Virus record (IMG/VR): IMGVR_UViG_3300042691_022902
Location: 1 to 42,666 of that record
Length of the DNA: 42,666 bases
DNA from: a virus
Direction: 5' to 3' (one strand)
Within the stretch, counting starts at the first letter, position 1; each line of letters begins with the position of its first letter. Below the pieces are notes generated by a model. That model did not search any database. It saw only the letters and a list, made by a program, of their open reading frames with translations, and was not told the origin of the DNA. Below, in pieces: positions 28,316 through 36,283 of the stretch. A program made the position numbers and the translations under genes.

Positions 28316-28900
28316 ATGGGATTTATATACGACAATACAAACACTTTTGAGGTTTACCTAACTGATTTAGGTAAAGAAAAATTTTTTGACGGAGGGTTCA
28401 AAGATTCCATAGCATATTTCTCTTTAGTGGATTCTGATGCTAATTATCAAATTTTTGATCCTTCACAAAATGAGGTTTTAACTTGGGTTACGGGGACAAC
28501 TTATAGTGTTGGAAGTATTGTTAAATATTCTGGTAATTTTTATAAAAAAGTTTCGATTAACCCTTCATCGCCATCAACCGAATACGTTCCAACAAATAGC
28601 GCTTATTGGGATAAAATAAGGGTATTTAATTCAACAAATATATCATTACAGCCAATACCAACAATAAACCACGTAAGTGGTTACAAAACATCTTTGGCAA
28701 ACGGTTCATCACAAAATGATGATTATATAAATGACGTTTTTGTTCAAGTGCCACTTAGGGGTAAAAAAGTAGATAATTTAATTTATAAAAGAGCTTTATT
28801 TGGAATTAAAACAACAACCCAAAAAGAATATTTAATGTATGAACCTGATTTAACATCAAATCAAACACTTGAAATATTAACCTATATTAATAATGAGTAA
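28316..28900 (+). CDS. Small tail fibre-like protein with carbohydrate-binding-like module
   Basis: This 194-residue protein begins with the module shared with the genes at 25600 and 31006 (VYLTDLGKEKFFDGGF, then FSLVDSDANY), resembling the phage tail-collar fibre N-terminus. Residues about 58-104 (TWVTGTTYSVGSIVKYSGNF, K, then P-rich text and AYWDKI) have the W-x-Y-x-G-x-V-x-Y-x-G-x-x-Y...W pattern of CBM5/12-like sugar-binding modules. The C-terminus (VQVPLRGKKVDNLIYKRALF) is unrecognised. It starts 1 base after the 904-residue gene and overlaps the next gene by 8 bases. I infer a short fibre or tip protein that may bind host glycans. Confidence 0.7.
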   Translation: MGFIYDNTNTFEVYLTDLGKEKFFDGGFKDSIAYFSLVDSDANYQIFDPSQNEVLTWVTGTTYSVGSIVKYSGNFYKKVSINPSSPSTEYVPTNSAYWDKIRVFNSTNISLQPIPTINHVSGYKTSLANGSSQNDDYINDVFVQVPLRGKKVDNLIYKRALFGIKTTTQKEYLMYEPDLTSNQTLEILTYINNE

Positions 28901-29726
28901 ACAATTCAACATAAAAGGTATTAACGGTTTATATTTGACTTATAAACCAAATGTTACTTTAACAACCGTTAATTACACGTCACAATTATTGTTTGATAAT
29001 GATTTTTTCCCAGCTAATAAAGCGGAATCAAATTTATTTGATTTAAAAAATGTTAGATACCAGGAACCCACTAGTATTATCGGTTCAAATTCTTTACAAA
29101 AATCAAATTCAATTTACAAATACTCAGAATTTTCAATTAAAGATGGTTTAATAGCAAATAAAATGTATTACAATAGGTTTACATTTTATTTTAGATTTTA
29201 CGGCTCAACATTAAGTGGTTATACATTACCAGGTATAAATGCGACAAACACTAAAAAAATTTTAGATAGATTACGTGTTAAATTATATGTGACTATTGGT
29301 GGAAATATGATACCAATGGAACTTTCTAATTTGGAAAAATACTCTGGAGGTAACTGGGTTGCTGTTACAGGCGCTGACAAAACTAGCACGATTAGCACTG
29401 GTGGTTATGGTATTGAATTAACAACTGGATTAAATAGCGAAGATTGTGTGGACATGGCATATACTGGTACAACAACAGTAAATACCTTATTTAATGGTTA
29501 TCAAACGGCTCCAGAAAAATATAATTTTAGGGTTAGTGCGGAATTCCCAAATTTTGATGAGGTTGCAGTAAATAGTAAAACCTATAAACTTACAATAAGA
29601 TATTATAATATTGGGGTTGCGGGTACTGGTACATACGCAACATCTGAGGCGGTTGAATTAATGTCAAATACGCTCACATATTACGAGCAAGCCCTTTCGC
29701 CTTCAAGTAATTCTAACGTTTCATAA
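28893..29726 (+). CDS. Structural-operon protein of unknown function (277 aa)
   Basis: I do not recognise this protein. It is soluble and beta-rich, with many G, T, Y and N residues (YNRFTFYFRFYGSTLSGYTL) and a C-terminal low-complexity tail (ALSPSSNSNVS). A similar S/T/P/G-rich tail (LAPSTSGTSGFGY) ends the next protein, which suggests that the two are related in construction or assembled side by side. It overlaps the preceding gene by 8 bases and lies 1 base from the next. No signal peptide, membrane helix or catalytic motif is visible. A tail or fibre part is inferred from its neighbours. Confidence 0.66.
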   Translation: MSKQFNIKGINGLYLTYKPNVTLTTVNYTSQLLFDNDFFPANKAESNLFDLKNVRYQEPTSIIGSNSLQKSNSIYKYSEFSIKDGLIANKMYYNRFTFYFRFYGSTLSGYTLPGINATNTKKILDRLRVKLYVTIGGNMIPMELSNLEKYSGGNWVAVTGADKTSTISTGGYGIELTTGLNSEDCVDMAYTGTTTVNTLFNGYQTAPEKYNFRVSAEFPNFDEVAVNSKTYKLTIRYYNIGVAGTGTYATSEAVELMSNTLTYYEQALSPSSNSNVS

Positions 29727-29727
29727 T

Positions 29728-30393
29728 ATGGCTTCATTAGTATATACACAGTTATACAGTAGGATAAACGAAAAACAACCAGTTTTTGATTTTATGATCA
29801 AAAAAGCTGATTTTTATATTAATACACACGGTGTTAGCGTAACTGAATTAGGAAAATCCTATACATCCTATAACGATGGATTATTTTATATTTTAAATAA
29901 AAATAATAAACCGATCTATTTTAACGGATTATATTTCAATTCAATTAGAATGCGAAGGGAAAATGGTTATCCTTCAGCGAATTTAACTTCGGTTTTAAGT
30001 GAAACAAGAGTTGTTGGTAATTACACATATGAAGATTATATTTTAAGTTTTAGGCGCCAAACGATTGGTAAATTAACTATTGGTAGATTAAATGAATATG
30101 TTAATGGATCCAATATAATTTTAAATCCATTTCAATCATTAGAAATGTCAGCAAGTTATACAGTTTTAAATTTAAATAGATTAGACATTCATTACTTTGG
30201 TAAATCAAATTTAAACCCAAATAAAACAAAAGGAACTATTGACATATCTTTTAATATAAAATGTTTTGCTAATAGAGAATATACGCAAGCGATTAACGAT
30301 ACGTTGGTTCTTACAATAAACACAATTAACACTGGCTATGTTCCTCAATCGTTGGCCCCCTCAACATCTGGTACCAGTGGTTTTGGTTATTAA
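29728..30393 (+). CDS. Structural-operon protein of unknown function (221 aa)
   Basis: I do not recognise this protein. It has an N-terminal helical stretch (YTQLYSRINEKQPVFDFMIK), then mixed beta strands (DGLFYILNKNNKPIYFNGLY) and an S/T/G-rich C-terminal tail. Paired phrases such as RQTIGKLTIGRLNEYV suggest a beta-sheet core. It stands 1 base after the 277-residue gene and 4 bases before the nucleotidyltransferase-fold gene. No enzyme motif or membrane segment is seen. It is inferred to be a virion or baseplate component. Confidence 0.65.
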   Translation: MASLVYTQLYSRINEKQPVFDFMIKKADFYINTHGVSVTELGKSYTSYNDGLFYILNKNNKPIYFNGLYFNSIRMRRENGYPSANLTSVLSETRVVGNYTYEDYILSFRRQTIGKLTIGRLNEYVNGSNIILNPFQSLEMSASYTVLNLNRLDIHYFGKSNLNPNKTKGTIDISFNIKCFANREYTQAINDTLVLTINTINTGYVPQSLAPSTSGTSGFGY

Positions 30394-30397
30394 TTTT

Positions 30398-30955
30398 ATG
30401 AGATATACTTATTATTTTAAAGATCGTTCCGATGTGGTGATAAATGATCCCCTAAGAAAAAACGAATACGATCAATTTATTATTGAATTTAAACAATTAA
30501 ACAGCAATTATAATTTTGAAGTTTATTTGTCTGGTGGGTATTTAGCATATATCACAAAATCAGCCTCAACTTACAACGACATTGATTTTTTTGTGATGGC
30601 TGAAAAAATTGTTGATTTAGATGATTTAACAGAATTCTTTAAATTATTTCATGAATTAGCAAAAAAATACAAATTTGCTTACGATTTAATTTATTTTATG
30701 GACGCCACCGCCGATGATTTAAATATGAATCCAAATGTATATCATATTTTAAATATTGAAAGCACTAGAACGTTAAAGTTATATCATAAAAAAGTACATA
30801 ATAATTATTCAAATACACAATTAACGGTGTCTGGTTCATTGGTACCAAATACTGAATTGTATCAGGGTACATTTAATAATAAAGTACCAACTACAAGTTT
30901 TATAAATAAAGTGGGTACTAAATCTGTTTTCCAAAAACCAATAAAAATTTCATAA
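30398..30955 (+). CDS. Nucleotidyltransferase-fold protein (185 aa)
   Basis: The sequence VYLSGGYLAYITKSASTYND followed by IDFFV (about 43-66) fits the nucleotidyltransferase core hG[G/S]...DhD, with G46-G47 and D61-x-D63. D96 in YDLIYF is a good third carboxylate on the next strand. Families with this core transfer NMP groups to proteins, RNA or small molecules, and the substrate cannot be read from the sequence. I chose the ATG at 30398, 4 bases after the previous stop, because the upstream in-frame ATG at 30338 would overlap that gene by 56 bases and adds only unlikely residues. An enzyme-like protein is odd among fibre genes. The last 50 residues are polar. A late promoter candidate follows. 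Confidence 0.72.
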   Translation: MRYTYYFKDRSDVVINDPLRKNEYDQFIIEFKQLNSNYNFEVYLSGGYLAYITKSASTYNDIDFFVMAEKIVDLDDLTEFFKLFHELAKKYKFAYDLIYFMDATADDLNMNPNVYHILNIESTRTLKLYHKKVHNNYSNTQLTVSGSLVPNTELYQGTFNNKVPTTSFINKVGTKSVFQKPIKIS

Positions 30956-30959
30956 GAAA

Positions 30960-30972
30960 CTATTTATTAATA
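30960..30972 (+). promoter_or_regulatory. Candidate late promoter before the second fibre gene pair
   Basis: CTATTTATTAATA lies in the 50-base gap before the 80-residue gene at 31006, ending 33 bases before its ATG. It shares the CTATTTAT core with the elements at 7405 and 25579, and its tail TTATTAATA is identical to that at 40352-40360. Confidence 0.5.
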
Positions 30973-31005
30973 AAAAACAATAACTAAAATTAAAAAAACG
31001 ATAAA

Positions 31006-31248
31006 ATGGGTTTAATAGATACAGGAACCACCGTTGAAATGAAAGTTTACTTAACGGATTTAGGTCGAAGAAGACTTCTTGAGCAAGGGTTCATCCCAAG
31101 TTCATTTTCAATATCGGATGAGGATGTTAATTATAACGCTAATCTATTTGTTACACAAATGGTTAGTGATTTGACAGGAGATTATAATGATAATGTTTAC
31201 TCTTTATCCAAAAATGTTACAATAAAAAATCAAATTATTAGACAATAA
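31006..31248 (+). CDS. Small tail fibre N-terminal-module protein (80 aa)
   Basis: This 80-residue protein consists almost only of the module seen at the N-termini of the genes at 25600 and 28316 (KVYLTDLGRRRLLEQGF, then FSISDEDVNY). It ends at a normal TAA, and a new ATG for the 619-residue gene follows 5 bases later. In the 904-residue protein the same module and the matching C-terminal module are in one chain. Here the N-terminal part is a separate gene and the C-terminal part is at the end of the next gene, so the pair looks like a split version of one fibre protein. The two products would be expected to join in the virion. Confidence 0.7.
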   Translation: MGLIDTGTTVEMKVYLTDLGRRRLLEQGFIPSSFSISDEDVNYNANLFVTQMVSDLTGDYNDNVYSLSKNVTIKNQIIRQ

Positions 31249-31253
31249 TTAAA

Positions 31254-33113
31254 ATGAGCGCAATATTAAAAGTAAGAATTCCATTTTATAGAAGAAAAAC
31301 AAACGGTGGTGCTGACGGTTTGGCCACTTTTTATTTAAATTCTTTACCAACCTACACACCAACAATTAACCAACAAGTTTTAATTGTACATACAGATGTA
31401 CCATCAACTAGTGGTTTAAAAACCAAATTAAATGCAATATCAACAAACACTGTTCCAGCTTTTTTTCAGAGTTTTGAACAAAATACGTCACAAGAATCTG
31501 TACAAGAGGCGGATGGTTTTGCTAATTTTATGATATTACAATATCAGGATTTGTCATTTTCAACATCCCAATTCGGGGGTGATTGTAGAGGTTATATTGA
31601 GTATGATGTTAACCCATCGGTTTACTCTGTATTAAAACCAATTGAAAGCGCTGTTGTTGTTAATGAGTCAATTCCATTTGATTTAGATGATGGTATAGTT
31701 AGTGTTACACATAAAGTAACTGGGTCTACATACCCAACAAATTTTATTCGAGGTATGTTTGTAAAAAGAAATGATACTAATACTATTTTTGCGAACTTAT
31801 TAAAATCATTAAATTTACCAGTTTCCGATGAGGAAATGAAAAAATATACTAGGAGCCAATATGGTACTTTATCGATAACAAGTGGAACGACATATGATAC
31901 AATAATTGATAATACAAAATATATTTGGACTCCTCACACAACAACTGGCGCAACCTCCGTAAATTTAGTTGTCCACCCAACAACTGGGTATACTGGTGAG
32001 TACTACGGAACGGCATTACAACCAGTAGGTTCGTATGACTATACACCAACAAATAAAGCTGCCTTACCGATACAAAATGAATTATATTTGATATTTGAAA
32101 TTCCTAACGGTGCATATGGTGAGTTAATAGATGGTAAATCTGTTAAATTCGAACTACCTTATTATACTGGAACCACCTCTAATGTTGTTGACGCTAGATT
32201 AGGTTTTTATACCTATGGTGTCACGCCAGTACAACTGGAAGCATATGGGACATATAATAAGAAAAATCTAACAACAAGAAACTTAGATAGAGTTTTAAGT
32301 GAGATTGATTTTTCTGTTAAAGATATTGGGATTAGACCAGATTTAATAACAACCACATACGAAAGTAACGTTGTACCTTTATTTTCAGATAGAATTAAAG
32401 TACCATCTGGAGCTAACTTCGGTTCTTGGTCGGCTGGTTACACAGATTTAATAGACGGGACAAGAGTGTTTAACCCAAATTCACAAGAAAAGGCTGTGTA
32501 TGATTACAATAATGATGAGTGTATTGGATTTGTTGCGCTAGATAAAGGGTTTATTGTTGTCACCCACCCAAAGGTAGTCGATTCATATTTTAGAAACGTA
32601 TTTAGTGGAACTGTTACAAAATCTAGCACCGCCTCATTATTTACCGCTAATAAAAATTATGATGTGAATGGAACACCAGCAACTGGAACTACCAGAGGTT
32701 TTGTAAAAACAGATCCAGCTGAAATGATCGCCACACTCGATGAAAATTCTAACGTTGTTTGGGATAGCACACAATTTGTGTTTGATCCAACTGGAGGAAC
32801 ACTTTATACTTTAGATGCGGGAGCACAATATATAAGTTACAACACAGAAAAATCATTAAATATTGTTTGCTTGGCATCGTCAGATGAGTTTTTTAAATCA
32901 ACAAATGATACAGCGAAAGAGCTAATGAATACAGTTGCAACTGCTGATTTCGCAAATTTAAAAACTGAAGACCAAAACCTATATCCGATAATAATAACAC
33001 AATTAGGCATTCATGACGCAGAGGGTAATTTATTAGCTGTATGTAAACCAACACAACCAATTAAAAAGTATTGGTATGATGTTGTGTCATTTAATGTCAA
33101 AATAAGATTATAA
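31254..33113 (+). CDS. Tail fibre/baseplate-type structural protein (619 aa)
   Basis: This beta-rich, T/S/G/Y-rich protein of 619 residues ends with ITQLGIHDAEGNLLAVC followed by KPTQPIKKYWYDVVSFNVKI, a close match to the end of the 904-residue protein (TEMAVYDSDGDLVAIG, then QPL-K and a final strand). This is the C-terminal half of the tail-collar fibre-type domain, and its expected N-terminal half is the separate 80-residue gene just upstream. The internal part (about 120-560) resembles no family I can name. It lies 10 bases before RuvC. I infer a fibre or collar protein built as a two-chain counterpart of the protein at 25600. Confidence 0.72.
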   Translation: MSAILKVRIPFYRRKTNGGADGLATFYLNSLPTYTPTINQQVLIVHTDVPSTSGLKTKLNAISTNTVPAFFQSFEQNTSQESVQEADGFANFMILQYQDLSFSTSQFGGDCRGYIEYDVNPSVYSVLKPIESAVVVNESIPFDLDDGIVSVTHKVTGSTYPTNFIRGMFVKRNDTNTIFANLLKSLNLPVSDEEMKKYTRSQYGTLSITSGTTYDTIIDNTKYIWTPHTTTGATSVNLVVHPTTGYTGEYYGTALQPVGSYDYTPTNKAALPIQNELYLIFEIPNGAYGELIDGKSVKFELPYYTGTTSNVVDARLGFYTYGVTPVQLEAYGTYNKKNLTTRNLDRVLSEIDFSVKDIGIRPDLITTTYESNVVPLFSDRIKVPSGANFGSWSAGYTDLIDGTRVFNPNSQEKAVYDYNNDECIGFVALDKGFIVVTHPKVVDSYFRNVFSGTVTKSSTASLFTANKNYDVNGTPATGTTRGFVKTDPAEMIATLDENSNVVWDSTQFVFDPTGGTLYTLDAGAQYISYNTEKSLNIVCLASSDEFFKSTNDTAKELMNTVATADFANLKTEDQNLYPIIITQLGIHDAEGNLLAVCKPTQPIKKYWYDVVSFNVKIRL

Positions 33114-33123
33114 TTTAATTTTT

Positions 33124-33723
33124 ATGAAAAAAGAGATACAAGAAGATTACTACTTACTTGGACTTGATGTATCAACAAAAACAATTGGCGTTGCACTTTT
33201 TAATAGTAAAGGGCAACTTTTAGAACTAACACATATTTCGCCAAAAGCAAAACCAACACCAGAAAGTAAAACTGAGGAATTAATAAAAAAAGCTGATTTG
33301 TTTTCCGAATTTATTGAAAAATATTCAAAAATGAATGTTAAGCACATTTTAATTGAAGAACCACTATTAAGATCGAACAACGTAAACACAGTTGGTACTT
33401 TATTAAGGTTTAATGGTATGGTCACAAAAATATGCTATGACAAACTTGGTGTGACACCAGAATATATTAGTACATATGAAGCGAGGAAAAACGCTTTTCC
33501 AGAATTAATGCAACCAGGTGCAACTGGTAAAATTGTTTTATTCGGGGCGTATCCAAAAGAAATAGACAAAAAACGAGTTATCTGGGAAAAGGTATCCAAA
33601 CGAGAACCAAAAATTAGTTGGCTTTTAGACAAAAAAGGCCAATTAAAAAAAGAAAATTTTGATATGAGTGACGCTTACACTGTTTGTTTGTCGTTCGCCC
33701 ACATTAAAAATATTTTCGAGTAA
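33124..33723 (+). CDS. ruvC: RuvC-like Holliday junction resolvase
   Basis: This 199-residue protein has the RNase H-fold RuvC pattern. D15 lies in LLGLDVSTKTIGVALF, the acidic pair E78-E79 is in ILIEEPLL, and D180 and D183 are in DMSDAYTV, so four carboxylates are available for two metal ions. RuvC-type enzymes cut four-way junctions, and T4 uses the unrelated endonuclease VII (gp49) for this. The residues 120-175 are longer than in bacterial RuvC and look like an insertion. The gene starts 10 bases after the last structural gene and ahead of the host-type promoter, so it is probably expressed late, which suits debranching of concatemers for packaging. The symbol denotes the fold family, not orthology. 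Confidence 0.85.
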   Translation: MKKEIQEDYYLLGLDVSTKTIGVALFNSKGQLLELTHISPKAKPTPESKTEELIKKADLFSEFIEKYSKMNVKHILIEEPLLRSNNVNTVGTLLRFNGMVTKICYDKLGVTPEYISTYEARKNAFPELMQPGATGKIVLFGAYPKEIDKKRVIWEKVSKREPKISWLLDKKGQLKKENFDMSDAYTVCLSFAHIKNIFE

Positions 33724-33724
33724 A

Positions 33725-33756
33725 TTTGGTTTTCTTAAATTAATTGTCTATTTTTG
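33725..33756 (+). promoter_or_regulatory. Bacteroidota-type promoter before the primase operon
   Basis: TTTG (33725-33728) and TATTTTTG (33749-33756), separated by 20 bases, match the -33 TTTG and -7 TAnnTTTG promoter of Bacteroidota primary sigma. It lies in the gap between RuvC and primase, with the primase ATG 17 bases downstream. It would let the host polymerase start the second DNA-metabolism block. Confidence 0.72.
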
Positions 33757-33772
33757 CCTGAAATAGGCTTTA

Positions 33773-34750
33773 ATGTACGATTTGGACACTGATAGAAAAC
33801 ACGAACAACTAATTCAACTCCTTGAAGAATTTCTTGGTGAGCCTAGGAAGCACTATGCAAGTAAAGGCCAGGTTTCTTTTGATTGCCCCAGTTGTTCAGC
33901 TATGAAGGGTGTCGAATTTGACGGTAAGGGAAATCTCGAGGTTAATTATGACATGGGTGTCTATAATTGTTGGTCGTGCGCCGAGACACATGGAACCAAG
34001 GGTAAAATTTATAATTTATTTAAAGAATTTGCGGATAGAGAGCTTTTAAGGCGCTTTATCGGTGGCAAGTTTACATTCACTGGCGACTATTACACTGCTA
34101 AAGAATTTGTACCTAAAAAAGAAGTTTTAAAACTACCAAGTGAGTATTTTCAGTTAGTTGGTAAACAAAATTACCGTGATTTTAAACCCGCATTTTCTTA
34201 TCTATATGGTCGCGGTATCACGGATGAGATGATTGAAAAATACCAAATAGGGTTTTGCTTAGGTGGTAAATACCAAAATCGAGTTGTTATACCATCTTTT
34301 GATAAAGAAGGTGATCTTAACTATTTCGTTACAAGATCAATTTCAAAGTATACAAAAAAATACAAATACCTCAATCCTGAGGTAGATAAAACCGAGATAA
34401 TTTTTAATGAGAATTTAATTAATTGGGATAAAGCTATATTTCTGGTTGAGGGTGCCTTTGACCACATAGTAATTCCTAATAGCATTCCATTACTCGGTAA
34501 AAAACTTTATGATAAATTATTTTCCGAACTTTATTTTAAGGCTAATAACCTTATTATTATAGTTTTAGACCCAGATGCATATGAAGATTCTGTAAAAATC
34601 TTTAATAAATTAAATGCTGGTAGGTTAAGAAAGAAAATTTTATTAAATTTGATGCCATCAGACCATGATGTGTCGAGTTTCAACCAAACATATGGTCAAG
34701 AACAATTAAAAACATGGCTTAAACAAAAAAATTATAGATTAAATGATTAG
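33773..34750 (+). CDS. DNA primase, gp61/DnaG type
   Basis: This 325-residue protein has the size of T4 gp61 (342 aa), which makes RNA primers with the helicase. The N-terminal zinc ribbon shows C38-x2-C41 (CPSC) and C66-x2-C69 (CWSC). The TOPRIM domain shows VEGAFD with E226 and, in IIVLDPDAYED, D266 and D268. A YLYGRGITDEMIEKYQIGF segment (about 143-161) matches the primase core before TOPRIM. The C-terminus (LKTWLKQKNYRLND) is short, with no extra helicase-binding domain. It lies 17 bases after a host-type promoter and overlaps the next gene by 8 bases. The helicase is encoded some 30 kb upstream. Confidence 0.9.
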   Translation: MYDLDTDRKHEQLIQLLEEFLGEPRKHYASKGQVSFDCPSCSAMKGVEFDGKGNLEVNYDMGVYNCWSCAETHGTKGKIYNLFKEFADRELLRRFIGGKFTFTGDYYTAKEFVPKKEVLKLPSEYFQLVGKQNYRDFKPAFSYLYGRGITDEMIEKYQIGFCLGGKYQNRVVIPSFDKEGDLNYFVTRSISKYTKKYKYLNPEVDKTEIIFNENLINWDKAIFLVEGAFDHIVIPNSIPLLGKKLYDKLFSELYFKANNLIIIVLDPDAYEDSVKIFNKLNAGRLRKKILLNLMPSDHDVSSFNQTYGQEQLKTWLKQKNYRLND

Positions 34751-35480
34751 ATTAATAGCAGAAACACATACATATGTGAATGATTTAGCGCCGAATTGCA
34801 AATACACTTCGGTTACAACTATGTTGGGTAATTACAAAGATAAATTCGATGAGGATTATCACGCAGAAAGAGTTGCGCAGAAGAAAGGTGTGACAAAACA
34901 AGAAATTATTGCCGAATGGCGAGAGATTAACAGATTGGCCAATGAGTATGGAACAAACTTACATGAAATTCTTGAAAGATTCTTATTGGCCCCAAAAAGA
35001 TTATACTCACCTAGAGACGATTTTGAAAGAAGCGTTATAAATGCTTTTAGAATGGTTTGTGATGAGGAGGGGTTGAATCTTTTACAAAATGATGACATTA
35101 AACCAGAACATATAATGTCAATTGAGTTTACCCCAGAAAAGGGTATTGCTGGTACATCTGACATTATTGAGGATTTACCGAACAACATGTTTAATGTATG
35201 GGATTTCAAAACGAATAAAAAGTTTGAGTTTGAAAATAGATATGGGGAATATTTACATTTTCCAGTGAGCCATTTACCACATTGCCAATATAATGATTAC
35301 ACATTGCAGTTATCGGTGTATGGTGTGATGTATGAAAGAGAGACGGGTAGAAAATTTAACAGAGGTGGTTTATTTTATTGGGATAAATTTACACAAACAT
35401 TCAGATTGATACCAATTGGGTATATGAAAAGAGAAGCTGAAATGCTTATTGAACACTATAAAATTAAACTATTATCATAA
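34743..35480 (+). CDS. RecB/Cas4-like PD-(D/E)XK nuclease
   Basis: This 245-residue protein carries the RecB-family nuclease motifs. H74 is in GTNLHEILERF (motif I), D is in AGTSDII (about 137-143), D-x-K is in VWDFKTNK (about 153-160) and the QxxxY motif in LQLSVYGVMYE (about 187-197). Such enzymes cut DNA, often as 5'- or 3'-exonucleases acting on ends, and resemble the nuclease half of RecB and Cas4. No Cys cluster for an iron-sulphur site is visible, unlike Cas4. It overlaps primase by 8 bases and gp47 by 1 base, placing it within a DNA-end-processing cluster. Whether it resects phage ends or degrades host DNA cannot be told. Confidence 0.82.
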   Translation: MIRLIAETHTYVNDLAPNCKYTSVTTMLGNYKDKFDEDYHAERVAQKKGVTKQEIIAEWREINRLANEYGTNLHEILERFLLAPKRLYSPRDDFERSVINAFRMVCDEEGLNLLQNDDIKPEHIMSIEFTPEKGIAGTSDIIEDLPNNMFNVWDFKTNKKFEFENRYGEYLHFPVSHLPHCQYNDYTLQLSVYGVMYERETGRKFNRGGLFYWDKFTQTFRLIPIGYMKREAEMLIEHYKIKLLS

Positions 35481-36283
35481 TGATACAGAAGATTGTACAC
35501 ATTGCTGATATTCACTTTAGGAATTTTCAGCGACACATTGAATTTAGAGCGATATGTGAAAATTTTATCGACCAAATGAAATCCGTTAAACCAGATCGGA
35601 TTGTTATTGCTGGTGACATTGTTCACTCCAGAAATCAAATAAGCCCAGAGTTGGTTAATGAAGTTTCGTGGTTTTTGAATGAATGTTCAAAACTAACGGG
35701 TAAGGTTGTTATTATTCCAGGAAACCACGATATCGTTGAGCAGAATAAAGAACGAATGGATGCATTAACACCAATCATAAACGCACTGGATGTTGAAAAC
35801 ATTATATACTACACTAAATCAGATGTTTTTGTTGACGATAATGTTGCTTGGGTCGTTTATTCAATCTACGATAACAACATGACTCCAGAAGCTGCGATGA
35901 TAAACACATATCCAGAAAAAGTTAAAATTGGGTTGTACCATGGTATTATTAATGGTGCAACAAATAACTTAGGGTTCACTTTCTTACATGGCGCTGATGT
36001 TGAGAAATTTAATGTTTGTGACGTTGTTCTTTGTGGTGATATACACAAAAGACAAGTGTTGCGAACTAAAAGAGGTATTCATGTGATTATGCCAGGTAGC
36101 TTTATTCAGCAAGATTTTTCTGAAACGATATCAGAGCATGGATATAATACATTGAGAGTTGATGGTAATAAAGTATTGTCTTATGATTTTACCGATATTG
36201 AAAATCCAATAAAATATCTTAATTTTAAGATAAACGACTTTGAAGATATTGAAAACGGAAATGAGCAACTCACTAACGCTTAA
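35480..36283 (+). CDS. 47: gp47/SbcD (Mre11)-like nuclease subunit
   Basis: This 267-residue protein is a calcineurin-type metallophosphoesterase and the nuclease partner of gp46. Motifs run in order: D10-x-H12 (ADIHFR), GD at 45-46 (IAGDIVHS), GNHD at 81-84, H154 (GLYHGI) and GDIH at 186-189, then MPGSFIQQDFSE. In T4, gp46/gp47 forms the complex that resects DNA ends for recombination-dependent replication. It is shorter than T4 gp47 (339 aa), so the C-terminal capping part is reduced. It starts in a TAATG overlap with the previous gene and overlaps the next small gene by 23 bases. gp46 follows after that gene. Confidence 0.9.
   Translation: MIQKIVHIADIHFRNFQRHIEFRAICENFIDQMKSVKPDRIVIAGDIVHSRNQISPELVNEVSWFLNECSKLTGKVVIIPGNHDIVEQNKERMDALTPIINALDVENIIYYTKSDVFVDDNVAWVVYSIYDNNMTPEAAMINTYPEKVKIGLYHGIINGATNNLGFTFLHGADVEKFNVCDVVLCGDIHKRQVLRTKRGIHVIMPGSFIQQDFSETISEHGYNTLRVDGNKVLSYDFTDIENPIKYLNFKINDFEDIENGNEQLTNA

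Noticed and set aside
30338-30397. Upstream ATG for the nucleotidyltransferase-fold gene
   Set aside because: It would overlap the previous gene by 56 bases, and the extra 20 residues are an out-of-frame reading of that gene. The ATG at 30398 sits 4 bases after the previous stop.
33756-33768. Short hairpin GCCT-GAAAT-AGGC before primase as a terminator
   Set aside because: The stem is only 4 base pairs, no T-run follows, and it lies at the expected transcription start of the host-type promoter.
36240-36260. Upstream TTG start for the small gene between gp47 and gp46
   Set aside because: The added seven residues lie within gp47, and the ATG at 36261 begins the likely domain directly.
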